Positions 14,705 to 23,029 of a DNA stretch of 40,750 nt are shown piece by piece. Position numbers and translations under genes: made by a program. The notes beneath the pieces were generated by a model, which made no database searches, was not told where the DNA came from, and saw only the letters and a program-made list of their open reading frames with translations. The stretch is from a virus. Positions within the stretch are counted from its first letter, which is position 1. Each line of letters starts with the position of its first letter. The stretch is taken from the IMG/VR virus record IMGVR_UViG_3300045141_000128, positions 1 to 40,750 of that record; one strand, given 5' to 3'.

Positions 14705-16950
14705 CGCCGGAGGAAATCGCCCTTGATGTGATGCGCGGCGATGAGCAGGTCATCGCCATCGGCAAGGCCCGCTGGCAGCGCTGCCAGGACTTTGAGGGCA
14801 CCGCTCAGCAGCGCTGGCGGGCGGATCAGAAATTTCACTGGGCCGACCCGGATAACGGCTGGCAGTGGCCGGGCTACCTGTGGTCGACAAAGCGCGACGA
14901 TCCCGCCGGCTATAAGCCGCGCTTGACCGTGAACAAAGTCCGCCAGCACAATCTGCAAATCACCAACGACCATCGCCAGAACAAGCCCGGCATCAAGATC
15001 ACGCCGGTTGGCGACAAGGCCTCGTTTGAGGCCGCCAAAATCTGGATGGGGCTGGTCCGCCATATCGAGCGGGTGAGCAAGGCGACGGTCGCCTACTCAA
15101 CCGCGTCGGACTTCCAGGTCCAGTCGGGGCTCGGCTACATCAGGGTGACCTGGGAGTACATTCCCGGCACCTTCGACAAGGAGATTTTCATTCGCCGGGT
15201 GAGGAACCCGCTCAATGTCTTCCTCGATCCCGATAAAAATGAGGTCGACGGCTCCGACGCCCGTTTCGGATTTTACTTTGACGACACGCCGCGCGCCGAG
15301 TTCCTGGCGCAGTACCCGCACATGCGCAGCAAGGTCGGCGAAGCCGCGTTCGGCAATTCGCATGGCTGGATCGACCAGGACCATGTCCGGCAGGCCGAGT
15401 ATTTCACCAAGCGGATGAAGAAGGACCGGCTGGTCCTGCTGAAGGATCGCGGCGGCGACGGCCCCAATGCCATGGGCATGGCGCGGTGGTCGAAAATCCC
15501 GCCTGCGATCCGAGCTCAGATCGAGCCCGGCGACATCCAGCAGGAGCGCGAATTCCTGGACGAGGAGGTGCTCTGGTACAAGATCGCCGGCAATGAAATT
15601 GTTGATCGCGGCAAGTGGCCGGGGAGGTTCATCCCGCTGGTCCCGGTGGTCGGCGAGGAGACGGTGATCGACGGCATCCTCGATCGCAAGGGTCATACGC
15701 GCGGCATGAAAGACGCCCAGCGCATGTACAATTTTTGGACCTCAAATGCCGTCGAGCAGGTCGCACTACAGACGAAAGCGAAATGGTTTATCCCGGTGGG
15801 GGCGACCGACAGCCTCGACGCCTATTTCAAAACGATCAACACCAGCAACTACCCCTACATTCCGATCAACGCTTTTGACAGCGAGGGCCGGCAGCTGCCA
15901 CCACCCTCGCCGATCGATCCGCCGACGATGGCCGACGGTTACATCAAGGGCATGATGATCAGCCGCGACGAGCTGATGATGGTGTCGGGGCAACGCGAGG
16001 AGAATTTCGGACAGCCGACCAACGCCATCAGCGGGGTCGCAATCAATGAACGCCAGCGCAAGGGCGACAATGCCACCTACCACTACATCGACGGGCTGGC
16101 GATCGCGATCCGGCAGGTCGGCAACATCATCCTGGACGTCGCGCCGCTGATCTACACGACCGCGCAGGTGCGCCAGATTCTCGCCGAGGACGGTTCGGAG
16201 CAGCTGATCCAGATCGATCCTTACGCCGACGCCGCCTATGCCGAGCAGAAGGTCGGCCCCGACGACAAAATTTGGGTGGTCTTCAATCCGAAGGTCGGCC
16301 GTTACTGGGTCGATTCAGATATTGGTCCGAGCTACGCGACCAAGCGCCAGGAGGCGTGGGACGCCTTCGTCCAGCTGACCAGCCAGAACCAGGAGCTGGT
16401 CACGATCATCGGCGACTTGATGTTCCGTAATGCGGATTTTCCTGGCGCCGACGAGATCGCCGATCGGCTCAAGCGGATGGTCCCGCCGCAGGCCCTGGGC
16501 CAGGGGCCCGATGCCGCTCTCCAGGCCGCTCAAAGTCAGAACCAATCGCTCCAGTCATTGCTCGCGGAGATGACCGACAAGCTGGCCAAGCAGGAGCTCG
16601 AAATCAAAGACCATGCCGAGCGGCGCCGGATCGAACAGCAAGACGCCGATACCAGGAGGCTCAAGGAGGTCGGCAACGCCGAGAGCAATCTCGGCGAGGA
16701 TCAGCTCCGCCCGATCATCGAGAAGCTCTTGCGCGACATCCTGGGCGAGAAGCAATCGGAGCCCAGCGACACAGACAACGAAGCGGCGGCAGAGGAGCCA
16801 GAGCAGCCACAGGACCAGCAGGACCAGCAGGACCAGGAGGCGCCGCCGATGGATGGCGCAGAGCAGGCGCCGGACGGGAATTGGTACATCGCTGACCCAG
16901 AGCGGCCGGGCAAATACATGCAGGTTGAGGCCGAGGCCGGTGCGCAGTGA
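14701..16950 (+). CDS. P22-like portal protein
   Basis: The 749-residue protein has the order and motifs of the P22-type portal family: WRADQKFHWADPDNGWQWPG near the start, LTVNKVRQHNLQITNDHRQN, then NPLNVFLDPDKNEVDGSDAR, and GQREENFGQPTNAISGVAIN near residue 430. It ends with a long coiled coil (about residues 600-690) and an acidic Gln/Glu/Asp tail, matching the barrel extension seen in P22 portals. It forms the dodecameric gate at the capsid vertex through which terminase packages DNA. ATG 14701 lies in the ATGA overlap with terL. Confidence 0.93.
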   Translation: MTPEEIALDVMRGDEQVIAIGKARWQRCQDFEGTAQQRWRADQKFHWADPDNGWQWPGYLWSTKRDDPAGYKPRLTVNKVRQHNLQITNDHRQNKPGIKITPVGDKASFEAAKIWMGLVRHIERVSKATVAYSTASDFQVQSGLGYIRVTWEYIPGTFDKEIFIRRVRNPLNVFLDPDKNEVDGSDARFGFYFDDTPRAEFLAQYPHMRSKVGEAAFGNSHGWIDQDHVRQAEYFTKRMKKDRLVLLKDRGGDGPNAMGMARWSKIPPAIRAQIEPGDIQQEREFLDEEVLWYKIAGNEIVDRGKWPGRFIPLVPVVGEETVIDGILDRKGHTRGMKDAQRMYNFWTSNAVEQVALQTKAKWFIPVGATDSLDAYFKTINTSNYPYIPINAFDSEGRQLPPPSPIDPPTMADGYIKGMMISRDELMMVSGQREENFGQPTNAISGVAINERQRKGDNATYHYIDGLAIAIRQVGNIILDVAPLIYTTAQVRQILAEDGSEQLIQIDPYADAAYAEQKVGPDDKIWVVFNPKVGRYWVDSDIGPSYATKRQEAWDAFVQLTSQNQELVTIIGDLMFRNADFPGADEIADRLKRMVPPQALGQGPDAALQAAQSQNQSLQSLLAEMTDKLAKQELEIKDHAERRRIEQQDADTRRLKEVGNAESNLGEDQLRPIIEKLLRDILGEKQSEPSDTDNEAAAEEPEQPQDQQDQQDQEAPPMDGAEQAPDGNWYIADPERPGKYMQVEAEAGAQ

Positions 16951-17156
16951 TGGACTATCGCGGCATCGCCGCCATCATCCTAGCGACCTCGATCGGTTTG
17001 ACCTTGGTCATCGGGGCTGCGGCTGTCGGCTTCTGGGGCCGTGCCATGAGTGAGGTTGGCGGACAAGCGATGATCGCGATCGGCGGGGCCATCGTCGGGG
17101 CGCTTGCCGGGTACGTGACGGGAAGGACGTCGCACGGCGACGGTGGTGGCAAATGA
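16950..17156 (+). CDS. Small two-helix membrane protein, holin candidate (68 aa)
   Basis: Two hydrophobic stretches, at about residues 7-27 (IAAIILATSIGLTLVIGAAA) and 38-60, are separated by a short polar turn, and the end is hydrophilic (TGRTSHGDGGGK). The size and topology match phage holins, and the GH19-type endolysin is three genes downstream. Family signatures are absent, so holin is an inference. Start and stop overlap both neighbours (TGATG and ATGA). Confidence 0.6.
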   Translation: MDYRGIAAIILATSIGLTLVIGAAAVGFWGRAMSEVGGQAMIAIGGAIVGALAGYVTGRTSHGDGGGK

Positions 17157-17497
17157 CCTTATTGTTCTCGACCGGGCGTAAGTTCCTCCCTGGCTGGCGC
17201 CTGCACGACGGCAACGACATCAACATCATTGTCGACTGGATCAACGCCACCAATCTGGTGCCATCGACTCAGGTGACGATGGTGCAGATGCGCAAGGCCC
17301 TGGTCAGCACGGGTGGTGGGGCGATCTACACGGTGCAGAACGGTATCTCAGCGGATATCGCCGATCCGGTGAACATCGCATGGTCATCGGGCAACGTGGT
17401 TTCGCCGGGTGATGTGCTCGCGGTCAGCATCCAGGCATCGCTGGGTTACACCGCCCAGCAGATGACTTCACTGTTCGCACTAGCGAGGACGCTATGA
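17153..17497 (+). CDS. Small beta protein with FSTG-KFLPG N-terminal module (114 aa)
   Basis: The N-terminus LLFSTGRKFLPGWRLHDGND is closely similar to the mature N-terminus of the protein encoded at 6388 (STGTKFLPGPRLIDGND). Here it has no signal peptide. The rest (VSTGGGAIYTVQNGISADIA, PGDVLAVSIQASLGYTAQQM) is beta-rich. It overlaps the next gene, a spike candidate, by ATGA and may be its virion-attachment or chaperone partner; that role is inferred only from context. Confidence 0.65.
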   Translation: MTLLFSTGRKFLPGWRLHDGNDINIIVDWINATNLVPSTQVTMVQMRKALVSTGGGAIYTVQNGISADIADPVNIAWSSGNVVSPGDVLAVSIQASLGYTAQQMTSLFALARTL

Positions 17498-19314
17498 TGA
17501 TCCGCTGGCTGCTCGCTGGAATCATGCTCGCCGCGTTCCCGGCAGTGGCGGCGGAGACGGCGGTCGATTGGGGGCTGACGACTGGGCTGGAGCCGCGATC
17601 GCTCTGCGTTTACGACACCTCGACGCTGCACACCTGTGTCCCGATCGGGAAGCTGGACTCGACTGCGCACACCTTCAACAGCCTGGGCAATACGGCCTCG
17701 GTCTGTAACGTGGCTGCTAATGGGGCCGACCCTACGGGCGTGGCGGACAGCTCACCGGCATTGATTGCCTGCGCCGCCAAAGTGGTGAACGGACAGAAGG
17801 CTAACATATACCTCCCGGCCGGCACGTATCTGCTGAAGAGCCGGATCACGGTCGGCGACCAGTGTCTGTTTGGCGATGGTAGAGGCAACTCGTTCATCCG
17901 GGTCGACCGGACATTTGACCCCGCCGCCGACTCGGTTATCAAGCTGCTCGGGACAAGAAACTGGACGGTGACGGGAAGCTCGGCGGCGCCGTGCGTCCAC
18001 GACATCGACATCCAGTTCGATCAGCCGTTCGACCAGGGCGTTCGCGCGAACTTCAAGACGCTGGCTGCGGGCTGCACTAGCGCTCTCGGCGGCACCGGCT
18101 GCAAGTATCCTCCCGCAATCTACAACGACAACGGCACGTCGGGAGGCAGGCCGAGGCTGTACAACATCCGAATCGAGCGGGCTTGGGATGGCATAAATCT
18201 GCAGGCTGCCGGCGGGATGATGATCGACAACATCGAGGAGGGCTCGCTCGATGCTGGTCTGACCTTGGCCAATGGCGGCGATTTTGGCTACGTTTCGCAT
18301 TGGGAGCATCATAGTCAATTCGGTTTGCCATCCACCGCTGCCCTGTACACGGGCGTGTATCAGGACGGCGGGACCTTCGCTGCGGTCATCCACAGAACCG
18401 ACGGTGTCTACATCCACGACATGCGCATCTGGCAAGGCCGGGTGAAGCTCGACACCGGGTTCTCTTGGGGGACGTTCGACGGCCTGTTCTTGGACGGCAA
18501 CAACTCCACGCTGGACATCGCCAATGTCAGCGACAATCAGATCGGCCTGCGGATAATCGGCGGATACCAGACCGGGACGTCCTCCGGGGTCAACACTGAT
18601 TGCCCGGTGCAGGTGGACAGCACGGTGCTCGGTGAGGTCATCATCTCCAGCTTCTTCTTCTCGTCGTCGGTGAAGTCGTCCCTGTGTGTTGCTGGAGGCG
18701 TTGTGGACGTATCCGGGTCGAACTTCGTTGATAATACGGTCGCGGCGGCGGCAACCGTAGTGCAAACCGGGGGATATTTGCAGATAGAGAATAGTCAATT
18801 CGGGGCCAATACCGGGGCCGGGGTGTATAGCTTCCCGGTTATAAGTCAGACAGGGGGCAGCATAAGACTGATCAGCAATTACTTCAGGAGCACACCGCAG
18901 GCCGGCAGCGTCAACGTCATGAGCCTGACTGACAGTGTCGATAATTATGCGATTGCTAATCAGTTCGGCGGCTGGACGTTTGCGCCTCCCGGGCCGCTCG
19001 GCACTTATGGCCCCAACGGCCAGAAATGCAACGCTTCGGGCGCGTCCCCCAGGGCGTGTAATGGCTGGTCGGGAGCCGTGACGACTGCCGCGCTGACGAA
19101 CCCGGCCTTTACCACCTCGACTTACGTGATCACCGACACTTCAGTGGTTCCTGCGTCTTTGGTCAGGTGCTCGATACAGGCCTACGCGGGAGCCGGCGTG
19201 CCGATCATCACGCAGTGCGTGCCGACGGCCGGCACCATTACCGCCACCATCTACAACGCCCACAATACCGCTGCGCTCAATGCGGCGGTGACCATCGGGT
19301 TCACGATCCAATGA
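17494..19314 (+). CDS. Secreted right-handed beta-helix protein, tailspike candidate
   Basis: A hydrophobic N-terminus (MMIRWLLAGIMLAAFPAVAA) with an A-x-A-like site looks like a Sec signal. The segment SVCNVAANGADPTGVADSSP, followed by YLPAGTYLLKS, is the typical start of the pectate-lyase-superfamily beta-helix used by phage tailspikes. Helix turns continue (VYIHDMRIWQGRV, DGLFLDGNNSTLDIANVSDN) to about residue 500. Residues 508-606 form the TTAAL module shared with the protein at 6388. About 14 cysteines are present, unusual for a cytoplasmically folded spike. The likely role is binding or cleaving a host surface polysaccharide; catalytic residues cannot be assigned. Confidence 0.8.
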   Translation: MMIRWLLAGIMLAAFPAVAAETAVDWGLTTGLEPRSLCVYDTSTLHTCVPIGKLDSTAHTFNSLGNTASVCNVAANGADPTGVADSSPALIACAAKVVNGQKANIYLPAGTYLLKSRITVGDQCLFGDGRGNSFIRVDRTFDPAADSVIKLLGTRNWTVTGSSAAPCVHDIDIQFDQPFDQGVRANFKTLAAGCTSALGGTGCKYPPAIYNDNGTSGGRPRLYNIRIERAWDGINLQAAGGMMIDNIEEGSLDAGLTLANGGDFGYVSHWEHHSQFGLPSTAALYTGVYQDGGTFAAVIHRTDGVYIHDMRIWQGRVKLDTGFSWGTFDGLFLDGNNSTLDIANVSDNQIGLRIIGGYQTGTSSGVNTDCPVQVDSTVLGEVIISSFFFSSSVKSSLCVAGGVVDVSGSNFVDNTVAAAATVVQTGGYLQIENSQFGANTGAGVYSFPVISQTGGSIRLISNYFRSTPQAGSVNVMSLTDSVDNYAIANQFGGWTFAPPGPLGTYGPNGQKCNASGASPRACNGWSGAVTTAALTNPAFTTSTYVITDTSVVPASLVRCSIQAYAGAGVPIITQCVPTAGTITATIYNAHNTAALNAAVTIGFTIQ

Positions 19315-19913
19315 GGTTCGACCGCGACCTCTACTTCGACCATGTGCGCGGCGCTCTGTTCGAGGGCGCCATGACGCAGCAACAGGTCGACGGCCAGGGC
19401 GTGATCCTCGGGCTGTGGGAGGGCCAGTACACCGGCACACCGATGAGCGACATCAGGTGGCTCGCCTATCTCCTGGCCACGGCCTTTCATGAGACGGCGC
19501 ACACCATGTGGCCGATCGAGGAGTACGGCCGAGGGGATAATCGCGACTACGGCGTACCCGACCCGGAGACGGGACAAACGTACTATGGCAGGGGATTCGT
19601 CCAGCTGACCTGGAAGCAAAATTATGATCGCGCCTCGGCCGCCCTGGCGCTGATCGATGACCGTGATCTGGTCTGGCATCCGCAGCTCGCGCTCGACAGC
19701 CTGATCGCCGCTCGGGTGATGTTTCGCGGAATGGCCGAGGGGTGGTTTACCGGCGAGCGCCTGGGCAGCTTTTTCAACGCCGACACTGACGACCCGATCG
19801 GGGCAAGGGTCATCATCAACGGGCATGACCAGGATGCGCTCATCGCGTCGTACCACGCCGAGTTCCTGATTGCCTTGGAGGCGTCGGCGGAAAGGGTGGC
19901 GGTAGGTGGCTAA
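19311..19913 (+). CDS. GH19/chitinase-class-I-like endolysin
   Basis: The 200-residue protein has LAYLLATAFHETAHTMWPIE (51-70), with E61 as the expected catalytic acid, and YYGRGFVQLTWKQNY (91-105), the two hallmark motifs of phage lysozyme-like GH19 endolysins. It cleaves peptidoglycan at lysis. There is no signal peptide or membrane anchor, so release would need a holin; the small membrane protein at 16950 is the nearest candidate. ATG 19311 shares ATGA with the spike gene. Its 3' end overlaps the next gene's GTG by 8 bases. Confidence 0.88.
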   Translation: MRFDRDLYFDHVRGALFEGAMTQQQVDGQGVILGLWEGQYTGTPMSDIRWLAYLLATAFHETAHTMWPIEEYGRGDNRDYGVPDPETGQTYYGRGFVQLTWKQNYDRASAALALIDDRDLVWHPQLALDSLIAARVMFRGMAEGWFTGERLGSFFNADTDDPIGARVIINGHDQDALIASYHAEFLIALEASAERVAVGG

Positions 19914-21795
19914 CGCTCTCGTCCAGAAAAGCCTTCCCGATCCCGGCGTGGAAGACCCCCAGGCCGACCCCCAGGTCGGCAACGCTCTGGTCCAGGCTGC
20001 GATGCCCACGGCGCCGGCTCCACCGGAGGCGGCCCCCGAGCCCCCTCCAGAGCCCTCCCAGGAGGTTGCGCCGCCACCGGCTCCAGAGATGCCAGCGGCG
20101 CCGCCACCGCCTCCAGCAGCGCCCGCAGGTGCTGCACCGGCCGAGGCGGAAGCCGCCGCGCCTCTCGCCGATCCCGGTGTCGGTGTGGAGCCCGGCAACA
20201 AGCTCGGATTTGCCCCCGCGCTGCGCGTCAAAGTGCCGAATGCCGGCCCGCTGCCGGACAAGCCACTCCTCGTCCAGACGACGACCAACAACAATGCCCG
20301 AACCCAGCTGGACAATGTCAGCCTGATCCTGGCCGGTCACCCAGACGCTACGAACAGCCCCGAGGACTGGTCGAGGATGATGGCGACCGCCTTCGCCAGC
20401 GACGAAGTGCCGGTGCCGCCCTACGCATTCATCCGGGACATCAACGGCGACGGCGCTGCGAACAAAATCCGCTCCCTGACGCCGGGGCAGATTGCGGATG
20501 CTGACCACGGCTTCGAATTCGGGCGCAAGATGCGTGGCGCTTACGAGGGCGGCGAGATGAGCCCGGTTGATACCGGCAAGCTCTTCATGTGGTCGTTTCT
20601 GTCGCGGGGTGTTTCGCCCTATGTCCAGGAGGGCATGTTCATCGACGCCTTTGAGGGGGCCGATCCGTGGCTACAGAAGGCGGCCGACGGCGACTTCACC
20701 GAGAATGATATCCCAGATTATCTGGAGTGGGCGTCAACGATAGCACCCGCCGGCAGCGGCCACCCTGGCGCGGGCGGCAAGAGCAACCTGAACGCCTTTG
20801 GTCATCAGTTTCTCCTGAAAATGTCGGAGCGTGATGAGAGCGGCGTTTCCAATCTCCAGCGCATACATGACATGCTCTGCGACCCGGAGCTGACGGGACC
20901 GCAGATTCGCCGCGAGTTCATGCGATTCGGCGAAGGCGTCGGCATCGACAACAAAGTAGTCAGCTTCACGCTCTTGGTGGCGGGGCATCCCGACGTCATG
21001 GTCATCGATCGGGTGCAAACGCGCGCTCTTTGGGACGATGGTCGGTTCGCCGGACGCAACATCTACGACGGTGTGAAGGTCGACAAGAAGGTCGTCACCG
21101 GCACGGCCCTGTCGAACCTCACTTATGGAGCTCGCGGGCTCCTAGTTTACGAGGCCATCGAGCGGGCCCTCGCCGGGAAGATCGATGACATCTACGGCGC
21201 CGCCGGACGTCCGCAGGACGCCAGCATCGGGCGCTATCACTGGGAGAGCTGGGTTGCTCAGAGTGAACAGGAGGCCTCGCATGGCAGCCTGGGGGCGATC
21301 CTGGGGGCTGTCAGGGCCCGCCAGTCGGGGAGCAATGTTCCGCCCCTCTCGACGGTGTCAGCCAAGGAGGGCGAATACGGTGCCTATGAGTATGGTACAA
21401 GGTATGCGCGTGACGAGAACGGTACGCCGTATTTCACGTATACAACGCCGACCGGAGGCAGTTACGAATTCAGCGTTCCGGCGTTCCGAGAGTTTCTCGC
21501 TGACGTCAAGAAGCCGAAGTTCAAGGTCGTGCCCAAGGACTTCAAGGTAACGGAGAGCGGCAATGCCCCCTGGTTCCAAAGACCCGAAGTCAACCAAGCC
21601 GCCCTCGACCAGCTCGCCGCCAGCCGCTCAGACCGAGGAGCAGAAGCGCAAGGCGCGAGCGCTCTTCGCGGAGATGAGCAAAATCAAATGGCCGGCGGAC
21701 CTGCGGGACGAGGCGGAGGAGCAGCGCTAGTCCCGCCGCCGGGTGTCAGGCTAACTCCGGTTGATCACGATCCGTTTGCAGGAGCCACACCATGA
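19906..21795 (+). CDS. Large hypothetical virion-associated protein (629 aa)
   Basis: GTG 19906 starts MANALVQKSLPDPG; a second GNALVQAAMP occurs near residue 26. A long Pro/Ala/Glu-rich linker (to about residue 95) precedes a globular part: EDWSRMMATAFASDE, TGKLFMWSFLSRG, KVVSFTLLVAGHPDVMVIDR, GARGLLVYEAIERALAG and RYHWESWVAQSEQEASHG. The K-x2-SF...GHPDVMVIDR stretch loosely recalls a helix-hairpin-helix glycosylase element, but no catalytic residue can be named. From about 21600 the third-position G/C preference of this frame drops, while a nested gene at 21563-21730 shows it strongly, so the last 65 residues may be a non-functional extension. A virion or injected protein is inferred from the NALV N-terminus shared with other virion genes. 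Confidence 0.7.
   Translation: MANALVQKSLPDPGVEDPQADPQVGNALVQAAMPTAPAPPEAAPEPPPEPSQEVAPPPAPEMPAAPPPPPAAPAGAAPAEAEAAAPLADPGVGVEPGNKLGFAPALRVKVPNAGPLPDKPLLVQTTTNNNARTQLDNVSLILAGHPDATNSPEDWSRMMATAFASDEVPVPPYAFIRDINGDGAANKIRSLTPGQIADADHGFEFGRKMRGAYEGGEMSPVDTGKLFMWSFLSRGVSPYVQEGMFIDAFEGADPWLQKAADGDFTENDIPDYLEWASTIAPAGSGHPGAGGKSNLNAFGHQFLLKMSERDESGVSNLQRIHDMLCDPELTGPQIRREFMRFGEGVGIDNKVVSFTLLVAGHPDVMVIDRVQTRALWDDGRFAGRNIYDGVKVDKKVVTGTALSNLTYGARGLLVYEAIERALAGKIDDIYGAAGRPQDASIGRYHWESWVAQSEQEASHGSLGAILGAVRARQSGSNVPPLSTVSAKEGEYGAYEYGTRYARDENGTPYFTYTTPTGGSYEFSVPAFREFLADVKKPKFKVVPKDFKVTESGNAPWFQRPEVNQAALDQLAASRSDRGAEAQGASALRGDEQNQMAGGPAGRGGGAALVPPPGVRLTPVDHDPFAGATP
21563..21730 (+). CDS. Nested small protein in another frame (55 aa)
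   Basis: ATG 21563, with GGAG at 21552-21555, opens a 55-residue frame that lies entirely inside the 3' end of the gene at 19906 but in a different frame. Its third positions are nearly all G or C, unlike the host frame in the same stretch. The product has a Pro/Ser-rich start and a charged helix (EEQKRKARALFAEMSKIKWP) with an acidic end DEAEEQR. No family is recognised. It looks more like a real gene than the overlapping tail. Confidence 0.6.
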   Translation: MPPGSKDPKSTKPPSTSSPPAAQTEEQKRKARALFAEMSKIKWPADLRDEAEEQR

Positions 21796-21944
21796 CGACA
21801 CTCCTCATCGTGATCGTGATCATCCTGCTGATCGGGGTGTTGCCATCGTGGCCGTACGCCGCTGGCTGGGGGTATTACCCGTCGGGGGCCGTTGGCATTG
21901 TTCTGATCGTGCTCGTCGTCTTGCTTCTGACCGGGAGAATCTGA
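21792..21944 (+). CDS. DUF3309-family membrane peptide (50 aa)
   Basis: The peptide has the DUF3309 layout: a hydrophobic helix (LLIVIVIILLIGVLP), the conserved central WPYAAGWGYYPSG, and a second hydrophobic helix ending in LTGRI. These small proteins are common in proteobacteria and have no known function; a phage copy could act on the inner membrane or be a captured host gene. AGGAG at 21780-21784 serves the ATG, which shares ATGA with the stop at 21795. The last 15 bases are repeated at the end of the next gene. Confidence 0.78.
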   Translation: MTTLLIVIVIILLIGVLPSWPYAAGWGYYPSGAVGIVLIVLVVLLLTGRI

Positions 21945-22100
21945 GTGGCCTACCTAACCCTGGAGCAGAGCACTCGTCTTGCGCTCGACCGCAAGCGTCG
22001 GATGCGCCTGATCTTCAAGTGGAGGCACGGCCTCGCACACACCTGCCAGCCACGTCTCCGCGATCGTGGCAAGCTCCTCTTACTAACCGGGAGAATCTGA
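21930..22100 (+). repeat. Duplicated stop/ribosome-binding-site junction (two 15-bp copies)
   Basis: ACCGGGAGAATCTGA is identical at 21930-21944 and 22086-22100. Each copy encodes TGRI and a stop, and supplies GGGAG for the next start, so it works as a portable translational-coupling joint. Confidence 0.8.
21945..22100 (+). CDS. Small basic peptide with duplicated DUF3309-like 3' end (51 aa)
   Basis: GTG 21945 directly follows the preceding stop and has GGGAG at 21933-21937. The peptide is Arg-rich (RLALDRKRRMRLIFKWRHG) and ends GKLLLLTGRI, the same LLLTGRI end as the DUF3309 gene before it. The last 15 bases are identical in both genes. This suggests that the 3' end and the ribosome-binding site it contains were duplicated. 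Codon bias is only moderate, so the gene is plausible rather than certain. Confidence 0.45.
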   Translation: MAYLTLEQSTRLALDRKRRMRLIFKWRHGLAHTCQPRLRDRGKLLLLTGRI

Positions 22101-22101
22101 A

Positions 22102-22275
22102 ATGGAACCGATCGACGTGATTGCCGAGCTGACCAAGATCATGGACCTGCACGGCGGCGCCTGCAAAAACGAGATACGTGATCTGATCGGACGTCTGGAG
22201 GCTGAGGCTGTCGCGCCGCCGCCGGAGGGTCAACCCACTGCCGCCAAGGCTCCTCCAGCCCCGGCCAAGAAATGA
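22102..22275 (+). CDS. Small protein, paralogue of the next gene's N-terminus (57 aa)
   Basis: ATG 22102 is one base after the previous stop with GGGAG eight bases upstream. The product begins MEPIDVIAELTKIMDLHGGA and continues CKNEIRDLIGRLEAE, then a Pro/Ala/Lys tail. The next gene starts with the same pattern (IDIIAELYRLRSLHGGAC, then NE and GERLRAE), so the two arose by tandem duplication. The HGGAC-x-NE motif is conserved. No family is recognised. Confidence 0.6.
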   Translation: MEPIDVIAELTKIMDLHGGACKNEIRDLIGRLEAEAVAPPPEGQPTAAKAPPAPAKK

Positions 22276-22682
22276 TCGACATCATCGCCGAGCTCTACAG
22301 GCTGCGCTCCCTGCACGGCGGGGCTTGCTACAACGAGCTCACCGACCTGGGGGAGCGGCTGCGCGCCGAGCAGCTGGCGGCGGGCGTCCCGCCAACGTCA
22401 CCGTTGACCCCTCCGGTCAATCGCGACAGACCCCATGCACAGCAGGAGGGCCCGGTGCTCACCTGCACGATGGGCAATTGGGTCGACCCGCCGCCGGAGA
22501 CTTACGCCTATCAGTGGAAGCGGGACGAGGTCGACGTCGGAGCCAACATGACGGCGGAGTACACCATCGTCGCGGCCGACGTCGGTCGCTCGTTCACCTG
22601 CGTGGTGACCGCGACCCATGCCGGCGGCTCGACGCCGTCGACCTCGAACGCGGTGGTCGTGGTGGGAGCGAAGAAGAAGTGA
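22272..22682 (+). CDS. Ig-like domain protein with duplicated N-terminus (136 aa)
   Basis: The first 38 residues (MIDIIAELYRLRSLHGGACY onward) are paralogous to the preceding gene. After a short Pro-rich linker comes a bacterial Ig-like fold: LTCTMGNWVDPPPETYAYQW, then YTIVAADVGRSFTCVVTATH and a SNAVVVV strand, with the Y-x-W and D-x-G-x2-(F/Y)-x-C core typical of these domains. Ig-like domains often decorate phage capsids or tails and bind surface sugars weakly. No signal peptide is present. It overlaps both neighbours (ATGA and GTGA). Confidence 0.7.
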   Translation: MIDIIAELYRLRSLHGGACYNELTDLGERLRAEQLAAGVPPTSPLTPPVNRDRPHAQQEGPVLTCTMGNWVDPPPETYAYQWKRDEVDVGANMTAEYTIVAADVGRSFTCVVTATHAGGSTPSTSNAVVVVGAKKK

Positions 22683-23029
22683 CCCACAGGCTGATCCGCG
22701 ACACGGCCAAAGACCTTGCCGGCGCTTGGTACGAGGACAACCATCGCACCGAGCGCTTCCGGCATCTCTGGCATGGCGACGCAACGCAATTCATCGGCCG
22801 GACCTGGACCGAGTTCGTCGTCCTGGCGCGGACGATCCTCACCGACATGCTGCGCCGGTCGGACGCAGAGGTGCCGCTGACGCAGAAAGAAGAGATTTAC
22901 GATGCTCTCCTGGCAGACCGCCAGGAGGCTGCCACACGTCGCCCAGAGAGGGCTGGCCGGGGGCCGATGATGCTGCACCCCGATCGGCCGGGATCGATGG
23001 AGCAGCACCTGTTCTGGAGAAAGCACTGA
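22679..23029 (+). CDS. Hypothetical protein (116 aa)
   Basis: GTG 22679 overlaps the Ig-domain gene's stop. The product is helical (RDTAKDLAGAWYEDNHRTER, TWTEFVVLARTILTDML, TQKEEIYDALLADRQ) and ends GSMEQHLFWRKH. It has no membrane segment and no recognised family. The following gene begins in its stop (TGATG). Confidence 0.6.
   Translation: MTHRLIRDTAKDLAGAWYEDNHRTERFRHLWHGDATQFIGRTWTEFVVLARTILTDMLRRSDAEVPLTQKEEIYDALLADRQEAATRRPERAGRGPMMLHPDRPGSMEQHLFWRKH

Noticed and set aside
17752-18798. 348-codon minus-strand frame opposite the beta-helix gene
   Set aside because: The composition is Arg/Val/Asp-rich, as in typical GC shadows, and it crosses the signal-peptide-bearing spike gene.
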